From Roseiarcus sp963787135 (GTDB taxonomy: Bacteria > Pseudomonadota > Alphaproteobacteria > Rhizobiales > Beijerinckiaceae): a stretch of DNA of 64,000 nt. A model generated the notes under the pieces. That model saw nothing but the letters and a program-made list of their open reading frames with translations. It did not search any database and was not told the origin of the DNA. Below are positions 1 through 8,236 of this stretch, one piece after another. Positions within the stretch are counted from its first letter, which is position 1. Every line of letters begins with the position of its first letter. Position numbers and translations under genes: made by a program. Location: positions 1-64,000 of the forward strand of contig CAWBBW010000020.1 of assembly GCA_963787135.1 (NCBI GenBank), read 5' to 3'.

Positions 1-623
1 GCGACTGACCAGTGAGAAATCCCTGCTGTAATCGTTTGTCGGCGCTGTCTGATCGGTGGCGGTCGGCATGGAATGATAAAGCGTCTTTGGATAGGCCGCA
101 AAAAAATCGGCTATCGAGAAACGCTCCACCCGCTGCGCGCGCCAAACGTAAGCGGCATACCAAGCTGAAAACCCTTGTAATTTAGACGGTCCAGACAATT
201 CTGGCATACGTCCAGCCGCTTATTTCCGGCGATCGCTGTCAATATAGTGCAATTGGAATAGCCCATCGTCTCGGCTTGCGATCACAAATCGACCGAACCG
301 AAAATATTCGCGCATAGTTCGCAGCGTCACGCAGTCAGAGAAATGAAATCTCGGGTCAGAATAATTTCCACCGTATTGTGATACGTCACGAATATAAAGA
401 AGGACACGCCGATCCTTGTATAATATGTGCCATCCGGGAGCGCGATAACGTCTTGCTTGTCGACCTCAAGCCCTTCCTCCCTGAGTTGTCGAATTTCTTC
501 GCGGGTCGCGCCGAGGCGTCTAACTTCGATCCCTCTAAGGTTGCCGATCTTATTCCTTGGAATACCCATCGCGCTTTTCAGGCGATTGAGATCCGCTACG
601 TCAAGAAAATTCGGCAGCTTCAT
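1..623 (-). pseudogene. HNH-type Zorya-associated protein (ZorE-like), partial and multiply frameshifted
   Basis: The N-terminal part reads from ATG at 623 (MKLPNFLDVADLNRLKSAMG) down to about 400 (IALPDGTYYT). The coherent reading then jumps frame to RVLLYIRDVSQYGGNYSDPRFHFSDC and on to FVIASRDDGLFQLHYIDSD near 250, jumps again to RLDVCQNCLDRLNYKGF near 200, and again to FSIADFFAAYPKTLYHSMPT, which runs off the window edge. At least three indels are therefore needed. From memory this order of motifs (VLLYIRD, FHxxDC, CxxCLDRLN) is that of proteins ending in an HNH nuclease domain and encoded beside zorA/zorB in type II-like Zorya systems; the HNH part would lie outside the window. The family name is inference. 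It follows zorB on the same strand, as expected for the third gene of such an operon. Confidence 0.5.
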
Positions 624-724
624 TGATGTGCGGCCTTGAGGACTTCTGTTAGGCGCGCATCTGCATTCGTTCGGATGCGGAACTCGACGCGCCGAGATGC
701 TCGGCGTTTTCCGTTCCATCCCAA

Positions 725-1371
725 TTAAGACCGGAGCTTAGAGGACGACAGGCCGTTTGCGGTCAGGCGTGCGATCAACCAAGTTTGCAGGTCAGAACTT
801 CGAGGCATGAACAGAACGTCTTGCAGAACGGAACGTGTTCGTTCCTGCGATAACGCCATGTTGAGCATGTATGCGTTCTCCGGCGACGTAGCGACGATCC
901 AGCTTCTTGATGTATGGCCCTCAATACGTATCTCCTCAATCGATTCACGATATGTCGGGCCACTCAAGATGCGCAAATAACGCGGGAAGAAGTCAGACAA
1001 TAATCTTTGAAGCGGCTGCTTATCTCTGACTTGCCGCTGCCAAACAGGACCTCAGGCTCTTTGAACCGGATCGAAAGGTCATGATCCAATTCTGCGCCCC
1101 ATTTCGGCAAATCATTCTGAAATTCGACCTGGAGATCGTTGTACAGTTTTTCTCTCAGGTCATTGTAGATGACCGCAATCTGACTGATTCTCGCGGCTTG
1201 TTCTTCGGCACGTACTTTCAACGCCTCACTTTTCTTTGCCTCTGCCTCCACCTGTATCATGAACACGATCGCGATCAACATGAACACCATCATGAGCCCC
1301 GTCATCAGGTCGCTCAGCGGTATCCAATGCTCTTCGGATTGATGCCGCTTGTCTTGCCGCGTAGGGAGCCG
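725..1371 (-). pseudogene. zorB: ZorB-like OmpA/MotB-domain stator protein, frameshifted
   Basis: This encodes a MotB-like partner of the upstream ZorA channel. The N-terminal part has WIPLSDLMTGLM followed by one membrane helix (MVFMLIAIVFM), where the Asp before the helix is the expected ion-carrying residue. A helical linker follows, then the start of an OmpA-type peptidoglycan-binding domain (VLFGSGKSEISSRF). The reading shifts frame at about 1013, and the domain continues as RLLSDFFPRYLRIL and IRIEGHTSR to a stop at 725. One missing C (TTCAAAGA for TTCCAAAGA) would explain the shift. The 5' end is also abnormal: no ATG, GTG or TTG lies between the in-frame TAA at 1372-1374 and the ATG at 1303-1305, and that ATG would delete the functional Asp. 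It overlaps the end of zorA in another frame. Confidence 0.6.
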
Positions 1372-2614
1372 TTAAGTATCTGATACGCTCTGCAATTCTA
1401 ACCACTTCACGGAGTTCGTCTGTTAGCGGCAGATAGTCGCTAACGAATTTTTCTGAGAGAGCCGCAAGCTGACCGCCAAGAGCTTCGAGCGACTTCTTAA
1501 GTTCGTCCGATAGGGCGGCGTCAAGAACATCTATTTGGTCCTTGGATTTCGCTACTAGTTGAGCGATTTGCTTATTGTGCTCGTCAGCTGCCTTCGAAGT
1601 CGCCTTCGAGGCGCCCTCCAAAGTGCGGCTTATGCTCGCCGCATTTTCCTCGATAACCGTGGACAATGTTTGCTGATTTTTCAGTGCCGCATTGGCAATT
1701 TGCGTTGCTATGGCTGTGATGCGACTCTCGATTTGTGGAATAGCGTCCTTGGCCGAATTCAGAAGCGTACCGAGAGACTGGGCGTACGAATTAATTTGCG
1801 CCTTCTGCGTTTCCAGCGCGGATAGCAGGGTGGAGAGTTCCGCAGCTATTCTTACAAAGATCGACGACTGATCCACAACCTGTTTGTGCGTTTCAGTAGT
1901 GGTCTGGGCGATCTTAAGGATTTCATCGAGACGGATCGCCATCGCTTCAACATGCTGCCGATACTGTTCCTGCCAGACCAGCAACTTTGCGACGCCCTCA
2001 TTGAGGTGTTTGAAATTCTCGCCAAATTGCTCGTTGATGCGCGCATTGAAGTCTTTGATCACGTCACGAAGCGCTTCGACCAAAGCCTCGGAGCCCATCT
2101 GAGACAACATCTGAAGCGCTTCGGTTTGCGCTTTTTTTAGAGCATCGAGGCGATCGTTGGAGTCTTGCCGCATCAGTTTGAGTTGCGACACAAGAGTGGC
2201 CTCGCTGTCTCCTGCGAGTGCCCAGTGTATGCTTCTCAAATTCTCAGCTAGATCGTCGACGGTAGCACCCGTCGCCGGCTCGCCATCCTTCCTGGCTGGC
2301 AAGCCAAATGCATAATAGCGCACCTTCAAAGTGAGCGCGCCGCCAACGCCAGCGACCGACGCCCAAAATGCAGTTTTCAAACCATTTAATAGGGCTGGAA
2401 CACTGGCTTGAATGTTCGAGACGTCAAATTCTTTCAAGCCGATTGCTATACCTAAGAACGTAAAAAATATGCCGGTCGTTGTTAGGATTGTCGGGCCGAA
2501 GTCGACAACTTTTTCGTCGTAAGTAGCGTGGAAAATTAAACCAACGAGCAGCACGAAAACGACGGAGATGAGAGTTATAGTGGGAAGCTGCGTGAGCTCC
2601 GAGATCGAATTCAC
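1226..2614 (-). CDS. zorA: ZorA-like MotA/ExbB-family proton channel with coiled-coil tail
   Basis: The protein has three membrane helices at roughly residues 13-30, 40-60 and 78-96. The second and third carry the MotA/TolQ/ExbB pattern (GPTILTTTGIFFTFLGIAIGL and LLNGLKTAFWASVAGVGGAL). About 350 mostly helical residues with coiled-coil character follow. In Zorya defence systems ZorA forms the membrane stator with ZorB and its long tail projects into the cytoplasm. The length of about 460 residues is nearer the short ZorA of type II-like systems than the longer type I protein. The last 35-40 residues are read from DNA that in another frame encodes the ZorB N-terminus, so the true C-terminus is uncertain and an indel near 1375 is possible. 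Its partners are frameshifted, so the system is probably not functional as sequenced. Confidence 0.65.
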   Translation of the reverse strand: MNSISELTQLPTITLISVVFVLLVGLIFHATYDEKVVDFGPTILTTTGIFFTFLGIAIGLKEFDVSNIQASVPALLNGLKTAFWASVAGVGGALTLKVRYYAFGLPARKDGEPATGATVDDLAENLRSIHWALAGDSEATLVSQLKLMRQDSNDRLDALKKAQTEALQMLSQMGSEALVEALRDVIKDFNARINEQFGENFKHLNEGVAKLLVWQEQYRQHVEAMAIRLDEILKIAQTTTETHKQVVDQSSIFVRIAAELSTLLSALETQKAQINSYAQSLGTLLNSAKDAIPQIESRITAIATQIANAALKNQQTLSTVIEENAASISRTLEGASKATSKAADEHNKQIAQLVAKSKDQIDVLDAALSDELKKSLEALGGQLAALSEKFVSDYLPLTDELREVVRIAERIRYLTAPYAARQAASIRRALDTAERPDDGAHDGVHVDRDRVHDTGGGRGKEK

Positions 2615-2964
2615 GAATCTTCTCCCTTCGTGCTCGCATAGCGGCCGAGCTCCGATAGGCTAGATCGAAAGCCTCTGATTTATGCGCTTCTTCCCCCCTT
2701 TCGGGAAGGGAGATTTCGCGTTCGGCCTGAAGCCGCCGCGTTTCTCTTGACTCAGGCTAGACATCTCCGCAGTCACGACGGGTGCCCCAACGGGCTCCGG
2801 ATGCTCGTAGGATGGGCGTCCTCCGCGAGTCACTGGCATCTCCCGAGGTCCAGGAGTTTGCGAGGGGGGGCTTTGAGTAGCGGCCAAGTTCAGCATCGCC
2901 GGTAGTTTCAACCGTCACGAATCCGGAGTGGTCGAAGTTGCCCCGCGTTTACCTCAACCCCGGT
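2615..2964. other. Region upstream of zorA, no gene recognised
   Basis: This is presumably the promoter region of the zorA operon. A weak reverse-strand reading frame rich in Pro, Gly and Arg (2660-2911) has no recognisable family or convincing ribosome-binding site, so I do not call it a gene. Confidence 0.4.
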
Positions 2965-3168
2965 TCACCTCCGTGCGCCGCGAGCATCGAAACCGACCAC
3001 GGCGACCGTCCGCCGCCCGGTCTCATCGACCTTCATACCGCAGGCAATGCCAGATAATTTCTGACCCTTGACGAAGAATTTGCAATATCCATCGCTAACT
3101 GTGATTGGCTTTCCTCCTCCTTCGCCGAGATAAACGTGCTCAACCTTCATGATGTTTTCGTCGTCCAA
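2965..3168 (-). CDS. Small hypothetical protein
   Basis: This is a 67-residue protein (MDDENIMKVEHVYLGEGGG) that I do not recognise. It has a mix of hydrophobic and charged residues consistent with a small folded beta-rich domain: KPITVSDGYCKFFVKG, then GIACGMKVDETGRRTVAVVGFDA. No signal peptide or membrane helix is seen. An alternative start at the second Met (MKVEHVYL) is possible. It lies alone between the zorA operon and an IS1595 remnant, in a strongly accessory region. It may be real because the composition is protein-like, but there is no family evidence. Confidence 0.35.
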   Translation of the reverse strand: MDDENIMKVEHVYLGEGGGKPITVSDGYCKFFVKGQKLSGIACGMKVDETGRRTVAVVGFDARGARR

Positions 3169-3330
3169 GCGCCCTGCAAATCCTATTATTTGGGCATGAT
3201 TAGCTTCTTTTTCAGTAAATTGAACTAATAAATGCCAATAATAGTCGCTGTAGTGAGTTATGGCCGCAAAGTCGCAGAAGAAGCGCGATTGACGTTGCGT
3301 CAGATCAGAATTGATCGGGGCCTTCGGCGC

Positions 3331-4430
3331 GGCTTATCCCGTTGTGCGCGGCTCGTCTATATGTAGTGGATGCACTGGTTTGGTGGGTTGATCTTGGCCG
3401 GGCGGATCCCTGGCGACGCACCGTCCTGTCGCATTTCCGGTGGCCGTCTTACGGCGACGAGGCGTACGCCTGATACGTATGAACCCTCTTTCGAAGAATC
3501 TCTCGTTGGACAATATTCCCAGTAGCTGACAGGCGCATGATCTGCGGCCAGCCCGAGCAAGGCTTCGAACGAAACGTACCGGTGGAAGCGGCGATTGTAG
3601 CGAAAGACGAATTCATTGAGATAGGTGTCAACATGCGTGCGGCACAGGCCATGATACGTGCCCAGGCTCCATCGCTTCGATAAATGAGAAAGGCTCAGTA
3701 AATCCACGGCAAGACAACATGTGCCGCCATTTTGCCGACGATGCACGGATGGTGCCAGTAGTCGGTCAGCCCAGATATGACACGTGGCCGTCGGTAAAGA
3801 GCATGGCTCCACGCTTCACGTTGGCTCTCACGAAGGCCTCGATCGACGTCGCCGAATTGTCGACGAAGTTAGTAGCGAGGCGTATTCGGCCGGAGCGCGT
3901 ATCGAGGTATTTGGCGTGCTTGCGTCGCGGCTTGAGCTGATCGGTGTCGCGATCGATCACCTCAACGGCCCCGACGACGAGGATTTTCCGGCGTTGCCAC
4001 GGGCTCGAAAAAGTCATCACCTTCGCGAAGGAAGATTTCCGCCTGATCGACCTCGACGACGCCCTTCCAAGGGATCACGATCCGGGTACGAACCATGGAC
4101 CGGCGCAACTTTCTGCGGTTTCAAGCAGCCAAGCGGTCTTGTAAGTCAACGCCGAGTTGATCCTCCAATTACCACCACCGACATGCCGTTGGAATATCTC
4201 GCCATGAGATGCACCGCCCAGAACCACGTCGTCAGCGACAGCTTGGAACGATCATCACAGTTCCCGCCATGGCCGAAGTCTGTCGACCGCGATCAAGGCA
4301 TTCGTATGTGTACGCCCGGCTCTTCAGCGCCACGGCGCGTTGCTCGCCCACAGCCCAGAACCGAAGAACACAAAACCCTTCGACGACGCCCGCCCCGACG
4401 AAAAGGCGGCAAGGATGGCATTTACTCATC
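3331..4430 (-). mobile_element. IS1595-family insertion sequence remnant, degraded
   Basis: Recognisable pieces of an IS1595-type transposase occur in order on the reverse strand but in different frames. Near 4300 lie the zinc-ribbon part and its AVALKSRAY and ECLDRGRQTS segments. Around 3980-3770 come KILVVGAVEVIDR, KYLDTRSGRIRLAT and SIEAFVRANVKRGAM. Around 3680-3530 come WSLGTYHGL, HVDTYLNEFVFRYNRR and FHRYVSFEALLGLAADHAP. All match the related element at 25.3-26.5 kb. The left end retains GGCTTATCCCGTTG, which matches that element's terminal repeat. No right terminal repeat is visible, so that end is probably lost. Several frameshifts make it inactive. Confidence 0.8.
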
Positions 4431-4827
4431 AGGAAACATCTCTGAGAACTGCGAAAGCGTCATCGGCCTTTGGCCCATTGCGCGCCCGTCGCCGACGCCT
4501 CGAACAGCAACTCGACGAAGACTCCACATTGCCGGCATTGGCCACCTGGACAGCGGATCGCCTCCCCTCGGCCATATGACTATCTGGACTACAAGTGCCA
4601 TCTATCCCCTCAAGGCTGTCAGCTAAGGTTACGCCAGCTGGCGTCCACGCAAGAACTCCTGCAAATAGCACGGTCTTCAGCATGGTCTTCCCACTTATGC
4701 CGAGATCTTCGCTACAGCCCCGAAACCGAGCGCCCGCAGTCTGGCCACCGGAGCCAGCTGTTCGTTACATCACTCAATTCGCTAACGCACTTTTGCGCCT
4801 GCAGTCAAAAGCAGGGTCACTTTTACG
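4431..4827. other. Intergenic stretch with a possible decayed small secreted protein
   Basis: A reverse-strand frame starting at 4683 begins with a plausible signal peptide (MLKTVLFAGVLAWTPAGVTLA) after GGGAAG. It continues as DSLEGIDGTCSPDSHMAEG, after which composition turns into Ser/Arg runs. A shift of frame there would give CPGGQCRQCGVFVELLFEAS and a stop near 4460. This may be a frameshifted Cys-containing periplasmic protein or chance. Nothing else was seen in this stretch. Confidence 0.25.
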
Positions 4828-5067
4828 CTAGATATCCTCCAAACGAATCTGACTGACGTGGATGGCCGCTAAGCTCGCGAGCAAAAAATGCGCGCTCATC
4901 GTTGCACGCGCCAGTTTGTTTGCAATGGAAGCCCTGGTTTCCTCGAAACCGTACTGCTTCAGGCGATCGGCCAATTCGTCGTAGGTCACATCCGTCCGCT
5001 TGAGTTCCGCCTTCAGGAATCTAACGGCTCGTTCCGCCCATTGTTGTTCTGTCTTCGGAAAGGCCAT
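4828..5067 (-). CDS. DUF6471-family small protein
   Basis: This is a 79-residue protein starting MAFPKTEQQWAERAVRFLKAE. The pattern WAERAxRFLKAELKRxDVTYxELAxRL, then ETRASIANKLARATMSAHFLLASLAAI and a terminal RLEDI, is that of DUF6471 proteins as I remember them. These are compact all-helical proteins that look like small HTH-type DNA-binding modules; the DNA-binding role is inference. It is transcribed divergently from the Cas1-family gene, with a gap of about 100 bp full of AT-rich repeats. A role as repressor or accessory factor of that gene is a reasonable guess. It is intact, unlike most of its neighbours. Confidence 0.75.
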   Translation of the reverse strand: MAFPKTEQQWAERAVRFLKAELKRTDVTYDELADRLKQYGFEETRASIANKLARATMSAHFLLASLAAIHVSQIRLEDI

Positions 5068-5078
5068 TCTTCAGTCCC

Positions 5079-5147
5079 ATATCATATTCGATTTCAGGAT
5101 ATCATATCCGATATTTTATCTATTGCCAAAAGTCTTATATATGATAT
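5079..5147. repeat. AT-rich iteron-like repeats in divergent promoter
   Basis: The 14-mer ATATCATATTCGAT (5079-5092) recurs as ATATCATATCCGAT (5099-5112) in direct orientation with a 20-bp period, about two helical turns. The 9-bp core occurs a third time inverted as ATATGATAT (5139-5147). The repeats fill the gap between the DUF6471 gene and the cas1-like gene and must overlap their promoters. They could be an operator, or a binding site for the AT-hook of the Cas1-like protein. Confidence 0.65.
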
Positions 5148-5173
5148 GCTCATCTCGTATGTGAGTGTTTATT

Positions 5174-6487
5174 ATGCCACTTCACGATCGCATCCCCTAC
5201 GACCGCGTCGCCAGTCTAATCGCCGATGCCGAACCTTCTGAACAGCCCGCCGTCCTCCACGATGCCTGGCGCGACTACGCCGCGAAGGCGGCGCGCCCCT
5301 ACGCATGGACGACCTTCGCGCAGTACGCGCGCAACCATCTCATCGAAACCGGCGACTGGTCCCTCAAGCGCGGTAAGGAAAAGCTCATGCCTTGGCAGGA
5401 CGGCGCTCGCGCATCGCCCCGAGTTCTCGTTCTCGGCGCATATGCCGCCTTGCGCGTGCGCGGTGGGGCGCTGGAAATCGAACACGGACCGCACGACGAC
5501 CGGAAGACAATCCGAATTGATATCGACGCTGAGCCTAAGCCGCGCGCCATTCTTTTCGACAGCCACGGAGAATTTATGACCGGCGAGGCGATCCGCTGGT
5601 GCGCCCGCTATTCGATCAATCTCGCTTTGCCGGGCGGCCCGGGTCGTTTGATTACGATGGTCGAAACTGCGCTCGAAACGAAGACCAATACGATGACGCG
5701 AATGCGCGATATCGATCCTTCGATCATTCGGGCGCAATGCGCGGCGGGCCCGGCGAAGGTCGCGCGCGAAATCGTCCGTGCGAAGATCTGCTCAGAATTG
5801 AAATCGACCATTCCCGATTCCGAGGCCCGCAAGCGCGAATACGAGAAGTGGGAAATCAAATTGAATTCGGCGCGATCTGTCGCTGAGATTATGACTATCG
5901 AAAGCCACGCTGCACGGGGCTATTGGCGGACATTCGGCGACGCCGGACTACGCGAGCGAAAGAATGGCAATCTGCCACGCTCCTGGCTTCGCTTCGCGCA
6001 GAGGAATAAAGGCGCGGCATTCCTCGGAAACCAGCATGCCTCGCATCCAATCAATGCAATGCTGAATTATTGCTACATCGTCGAGGCAGGGCGGCTCGCC
6101 AAAGCCCTTGCGTCGCAGGGCTTGTGCCTTTCAATTGGCTACCTTCACAGTGACAAGAGAGGCCGCAATTCGCTGGTCTGGGACGCGATAGAGCCGCTTC
6201 GGCCGGCGATTGACGCGAAGGTCTTCGAATTCATCGCGGAGCACGAATTCGCGCGGTGCGATTTTCCTCAATCGGGATACAACGTGCATCGGCTCTCGCG
6301 AGACGTGACGCAATTGCTTTTGCATTCCGCATCGCTGCCCGCGCGCGATATAGACGGCGCGGCGGATTGGATGGCGAGGACGATTAGGCGGTGCGCGGGA
6401 CACCCGTCGCAGTTGACGATCGATGTAGAAAGGCGGAAAAGAGGGAGGCCGCGACGCAAAGCCCAGGCCGCTTCCTTAACCCCGTAA
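5174..6487 (+). CDS. Stand-alone Cas1-family integrase/endonuclease with C-terminal AT-hook
   Basis: Of 437 residues from ATG 5174 (GTG at 5165 is an alternative), about 70 form an N-terminal extension not found in ordinary Cas1 (WTTFAQYARNHLIETGDW). A Cas1-like beta domain follows (RVLVLGAYAALRVRGGALEI, then RAILFDSHGEFMTGEAIRWC), then a helical catalytic domain. The expected Cas1 active-site pattern is present: Glu243 in IESHAARGYWRTF, His325 in SIGYLHSDKRGRNSL, and Asp337/Glu340 in VWDAIEPLRP. The tail has RRKRGRPRRK at about 421-430, a textbook AT-hook. No cas2, other cas gene or array is in the window, so this is a solo Cas1. It may act as an integrase of a mobile element or in DNA repair; the role is not known to me. 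The gene is uninterrupted although its surroundings are full of wrecks. Confidence 0.82.
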   Translation: MPLHDRIPYDRVASLIADAEPSEQPAVLHDAWRDYAAKAARPYAWTTFAQYARNHLIETGDWSLKRGKEKLMPWQDGARASPRVLVLGAYAALRVRGGALEIEHGPHDDRKTIRIDIDAEPKPRAILFDSHGEFMTGEAIRWCARYSINLALPGGPGRLITMVETALETKTNTMTRMRDIDPSIIRAQCAAGPAKVAREIVRAKICSELKSTIPDSEARKREYEKWEIKLNSARSVAEIMTIESHAARGYWRTFGDAGLRERKNGNLPRSWLRFAQRNKGAAFLGNQHASHPINAMLNYCYIVEAGRLAKALASQGLCLSIGYLHSDKRGRNSLVWDAIEPLRPAIDAKVFEFIAEHEFARCDFPQSGYNVHRLSRDVTQLLLHSASLPARDIDGAADWMARTIRRCAGHPSQLTIDVERRKRGRPRRKAQAASLTP

Positions 6488-6567
6488 GTCGCCGTCTCGT
6501 TTCGATTTCTCCTTCTCATTCCTGGCCAATTCTTCGGGCGACGGAAAAGCGGCTCATCTCTGTTGGC

Positions 6568-6960
6568 TCAGGACCTATTAAAATTCTTGCGTAGGCTTGA
6601 ATTGGCTGATTCATAGGCGAGGCGAGGAGGCTTCGCCATGAGTGATTTGTTTCTGCTGTCTGAGGCGCAAATGCGCCGGATCGAGTGCTATTTTCCGCTT
6701 TCGCATGGGACCGCGCGGGTGGACGACAGGCGGATCTTGAGCGCGATCGTGTTTGTGATCAAGAACGGGCTTCGCTGGCGCGACGCGCCGCGAGAGTATG
6801 GCCCGCACAAGACGATCTACAATCGGTTCATTCGCTGGAGCCGTTTGGGTGTGTTCAACAAGATTTTCGCCGCGTTGGCGCGCAAGGGCGGCAAGCCGGA
6901 GCGGATCATGATCGACGCCACACATCTGAAGGCGCATCGCACCGCCGCGAGCCTTTTAAA
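6568..6960 (+). mobile_element. IS5-family element, 3'-truncated
   Basis: The transposase frame starts at 6638 (MSDLFLLSEAQMRRIECYFP) and shows the first-ORF signature of IS5 elements of the IS427 group: RRILSAIVFVIKNGLRWRDAP, YGPHKTIYNRF and IMIDATHLKAHRTAASLL. The last motif carries the first catalytic Asp. The left end is probably at GGACCTATTAAAATTC. After about 6958 the sequence stops matching transposase and reads, in reverse, as a DUF4238-like coding end. The second half of the transposase and the right terminal repeat are missing, so the copy cannot move itself. Confidence 0.8.
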
Positions 6961-7115
6961 ACCCAATCCTGCTCGGATGGCGACGAATTGCCTTCAGCTC
7001 TTTTGTGTGCCTTGCTGCAGAGACACACCTGGCCATCAGAGTGTGCCCAGCGCTTTTGATAAAAGATAGGGATGTAGTGATTCTTCTCCGAGATCGCCTG
7101 CTTCAGGCTAAGCAC
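6960..7115 (-). pseudogene. DUF4238-like protein, N-terminal fragment
   Basis: The fragment reads from GTG at 7115: LSLKQAISEKNHYIPIFYQK followed by RWAHSDGQVCLCSKAHKR and ending near SEQDWVLKG. The HYIPxFYxKRWA start followed by a short beta strand is typical of DUF4238 proteins, which are usually about 300 residues long. The remainder has been replaced by the truncated IS5 copy, with the junction near 6960. It begins 24 bp after the end of the membrane-protein gene upstream on the same strand, so the two probably formed one transcription unit. Confidence 0.5.
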
Positions 7116-7139
7116 GAAGTCTCAAACCCACGGTCCGGT

Positions 7140-7757
7140 TCACGACCTCGTATCCGAGGGCTTGCGCGTCTTCTGTGCTTCATACCAGTTAGAAGTCATC
7201 TCCAATAATTGCTCAGCACTATGTTTTGCCGACGGTTGAGTTCGTCCTTGGGACCCGAGCGCAAGCAGCGCGACCTTCGGCGATAAAGTCTTAAACTCCA
7301 CATAATCCGGATGTTCGCTATACGACCAATCTAGTCTGACTGATTTCCTCATCGTATCCCTTAGGACTTGATACACCTGCCGGAAACGACCCAATACGTC
7401 GATGTCTTCTGAGGATAACGCTCTTTCGCAAGCCAATCTCACGAGTAAAGCTTCCATCTTTCCTTCTGCAGTGCAAGCTCGATCGTAAAGATCCCAACGG
7501 CGCGCCGAGTTAGCGCTAATGCTCTCGTTCGATATGAAATAGTTCCAAAGCCTCCAGATTGCGATGAACTCTCCGTATAATCTATGGAATTCTCGCGCGT
7601 TTTCGAGGTTATTTTCTTTCTGTTTCTGCCTGATGTTCCACGCCGTGGAAATCCTTTGCCCAATAACCCACGCTAAGAGCAATAGTACAAGAGAACCCAT
7701 GAAAGCGGGAATCGCTTTTATACTCGCCAACCATAAAGTCATTGTTATTTGGTCCAT
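7140..7757 (-). CDS. Hypothetical protein with one N-terminal membrane helix
   Basis: Reading from ATG 7757 the protein begins MDQITMTLWLASIKAIPAF, with one strong membrane helix (MGSLVLLLLAWVIGQRI, about residues 19-36). About 165 helical, charged residues follow (NLENAREFHRLYGEFIAIWR, then RACTAEGKMEALLVRLACER). I do not recognise the family. The arrangement suggests an inner-membrane anchor with a cytoplasmic helical domain. An ATG at 7772 would add five residues. It lies directly upstream of a truncated DUF4238 gene, so the pair may have been a small accessory, possibly defence, unit. Confidence 0.55.
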   Translation of the reverse strand: MDQITMTLWLASIKAIPAFMGSLVLLLLAWVIGQRISTAWNIRQKQKENNLENAREFHRLYGEFIAIWRLWNYFISNESISANSARRWDLYDRACTAEGKMEALLVRLACERALSSEDIDVLGRFRQVYQVLRDTMRKSVRLDWSYSEHPDYVEFKTLSPKVALLALGSQGRTQPSAKHSAEQLLEMTSNWYEAQKTRKPSDTRS

Positions 7758-7974
7758 GATTTCTCTCATCACGCGGGATTGAGAAGTGGGCGCTTAAATT
7801 CCCATTTGCCGCACTCCCAAACGCTAAAGCAGCCAGCCTGAACGGCGGAAGGAGACGTCGTTCCGTGCACCTCCCGGATCCTGCTTTTGCTCTTTGGCGA
7901 CATTTTCACCCTGCCGGAATTGTGTTACCACGTGTCTTGGCGCGCGCCAAAATTGGCTGTGCAAGGATGATCAC

Positions 7975-8208
7975 ATGTCGACTTTCGCGGGGCTCGGCTT
8001 GGGGCTGCTGGCGCTGATGTTCCTCCCGGTGCTCGTCGCCCTGCTACGACGGCGAATTATCGTAGCCTTTGTCGTGTTTATCTTCGTGATCGTGTCGATC
8101 CCCACCCTCATTCACCCCTTCATCGGGATTGCAATCTGGCTAGTCGCGCTGTGCATCAGTGCGTTCGCGGGGTCGCGGAAAGTTATTATCGTCGAAAGGC
8201 CGCGTTGA
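7975..8208 (+). CDS. Small two-helix membrane protein
   Basis: From ATG 7975, preceded at good spacing by AAGGA, the protein has 77 residues (MSTFAGLGLGLLALMFLPVL). It has hydrophobic spans at about residues 5-22 and 30-62, the second probably one long or two short helices, and a short basic tail (GSRKVIIVERPR). I do not recognise it; it resembles phage-type or superinfection-immunity-like small membrane proteins only in general form. Its TGA stop is followed at once by ATG of the next gene, so the two were translationally coupled before the IS insertion. Confidence 0.6.
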   Translation: MSTFAGLGLGLLALMFLPVLVALLRRRIIVAFVVFIFVIVSIPTLIHPFIGIAIWLVALCISAFAGSRKVIIVERPR

Positions 8209-8236
8209 ATGGCTAAAGCATTTCTACCGCTTCTAG

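Noticed and set aside
2660..2911. Small protein upstream of zorA
   Set aside because: Low-complexity Pro/Gly/Arg sequence without a ribosome-binding site or family; more likely non-coding.
4400..7000. CRISPR array or cas2 near the Cas1-like gene
   Set aside because: No regularly spaced repeats and no small Cas2-like frame were found on either strand; the AT-rich repeats in the promoter are too few and too short.
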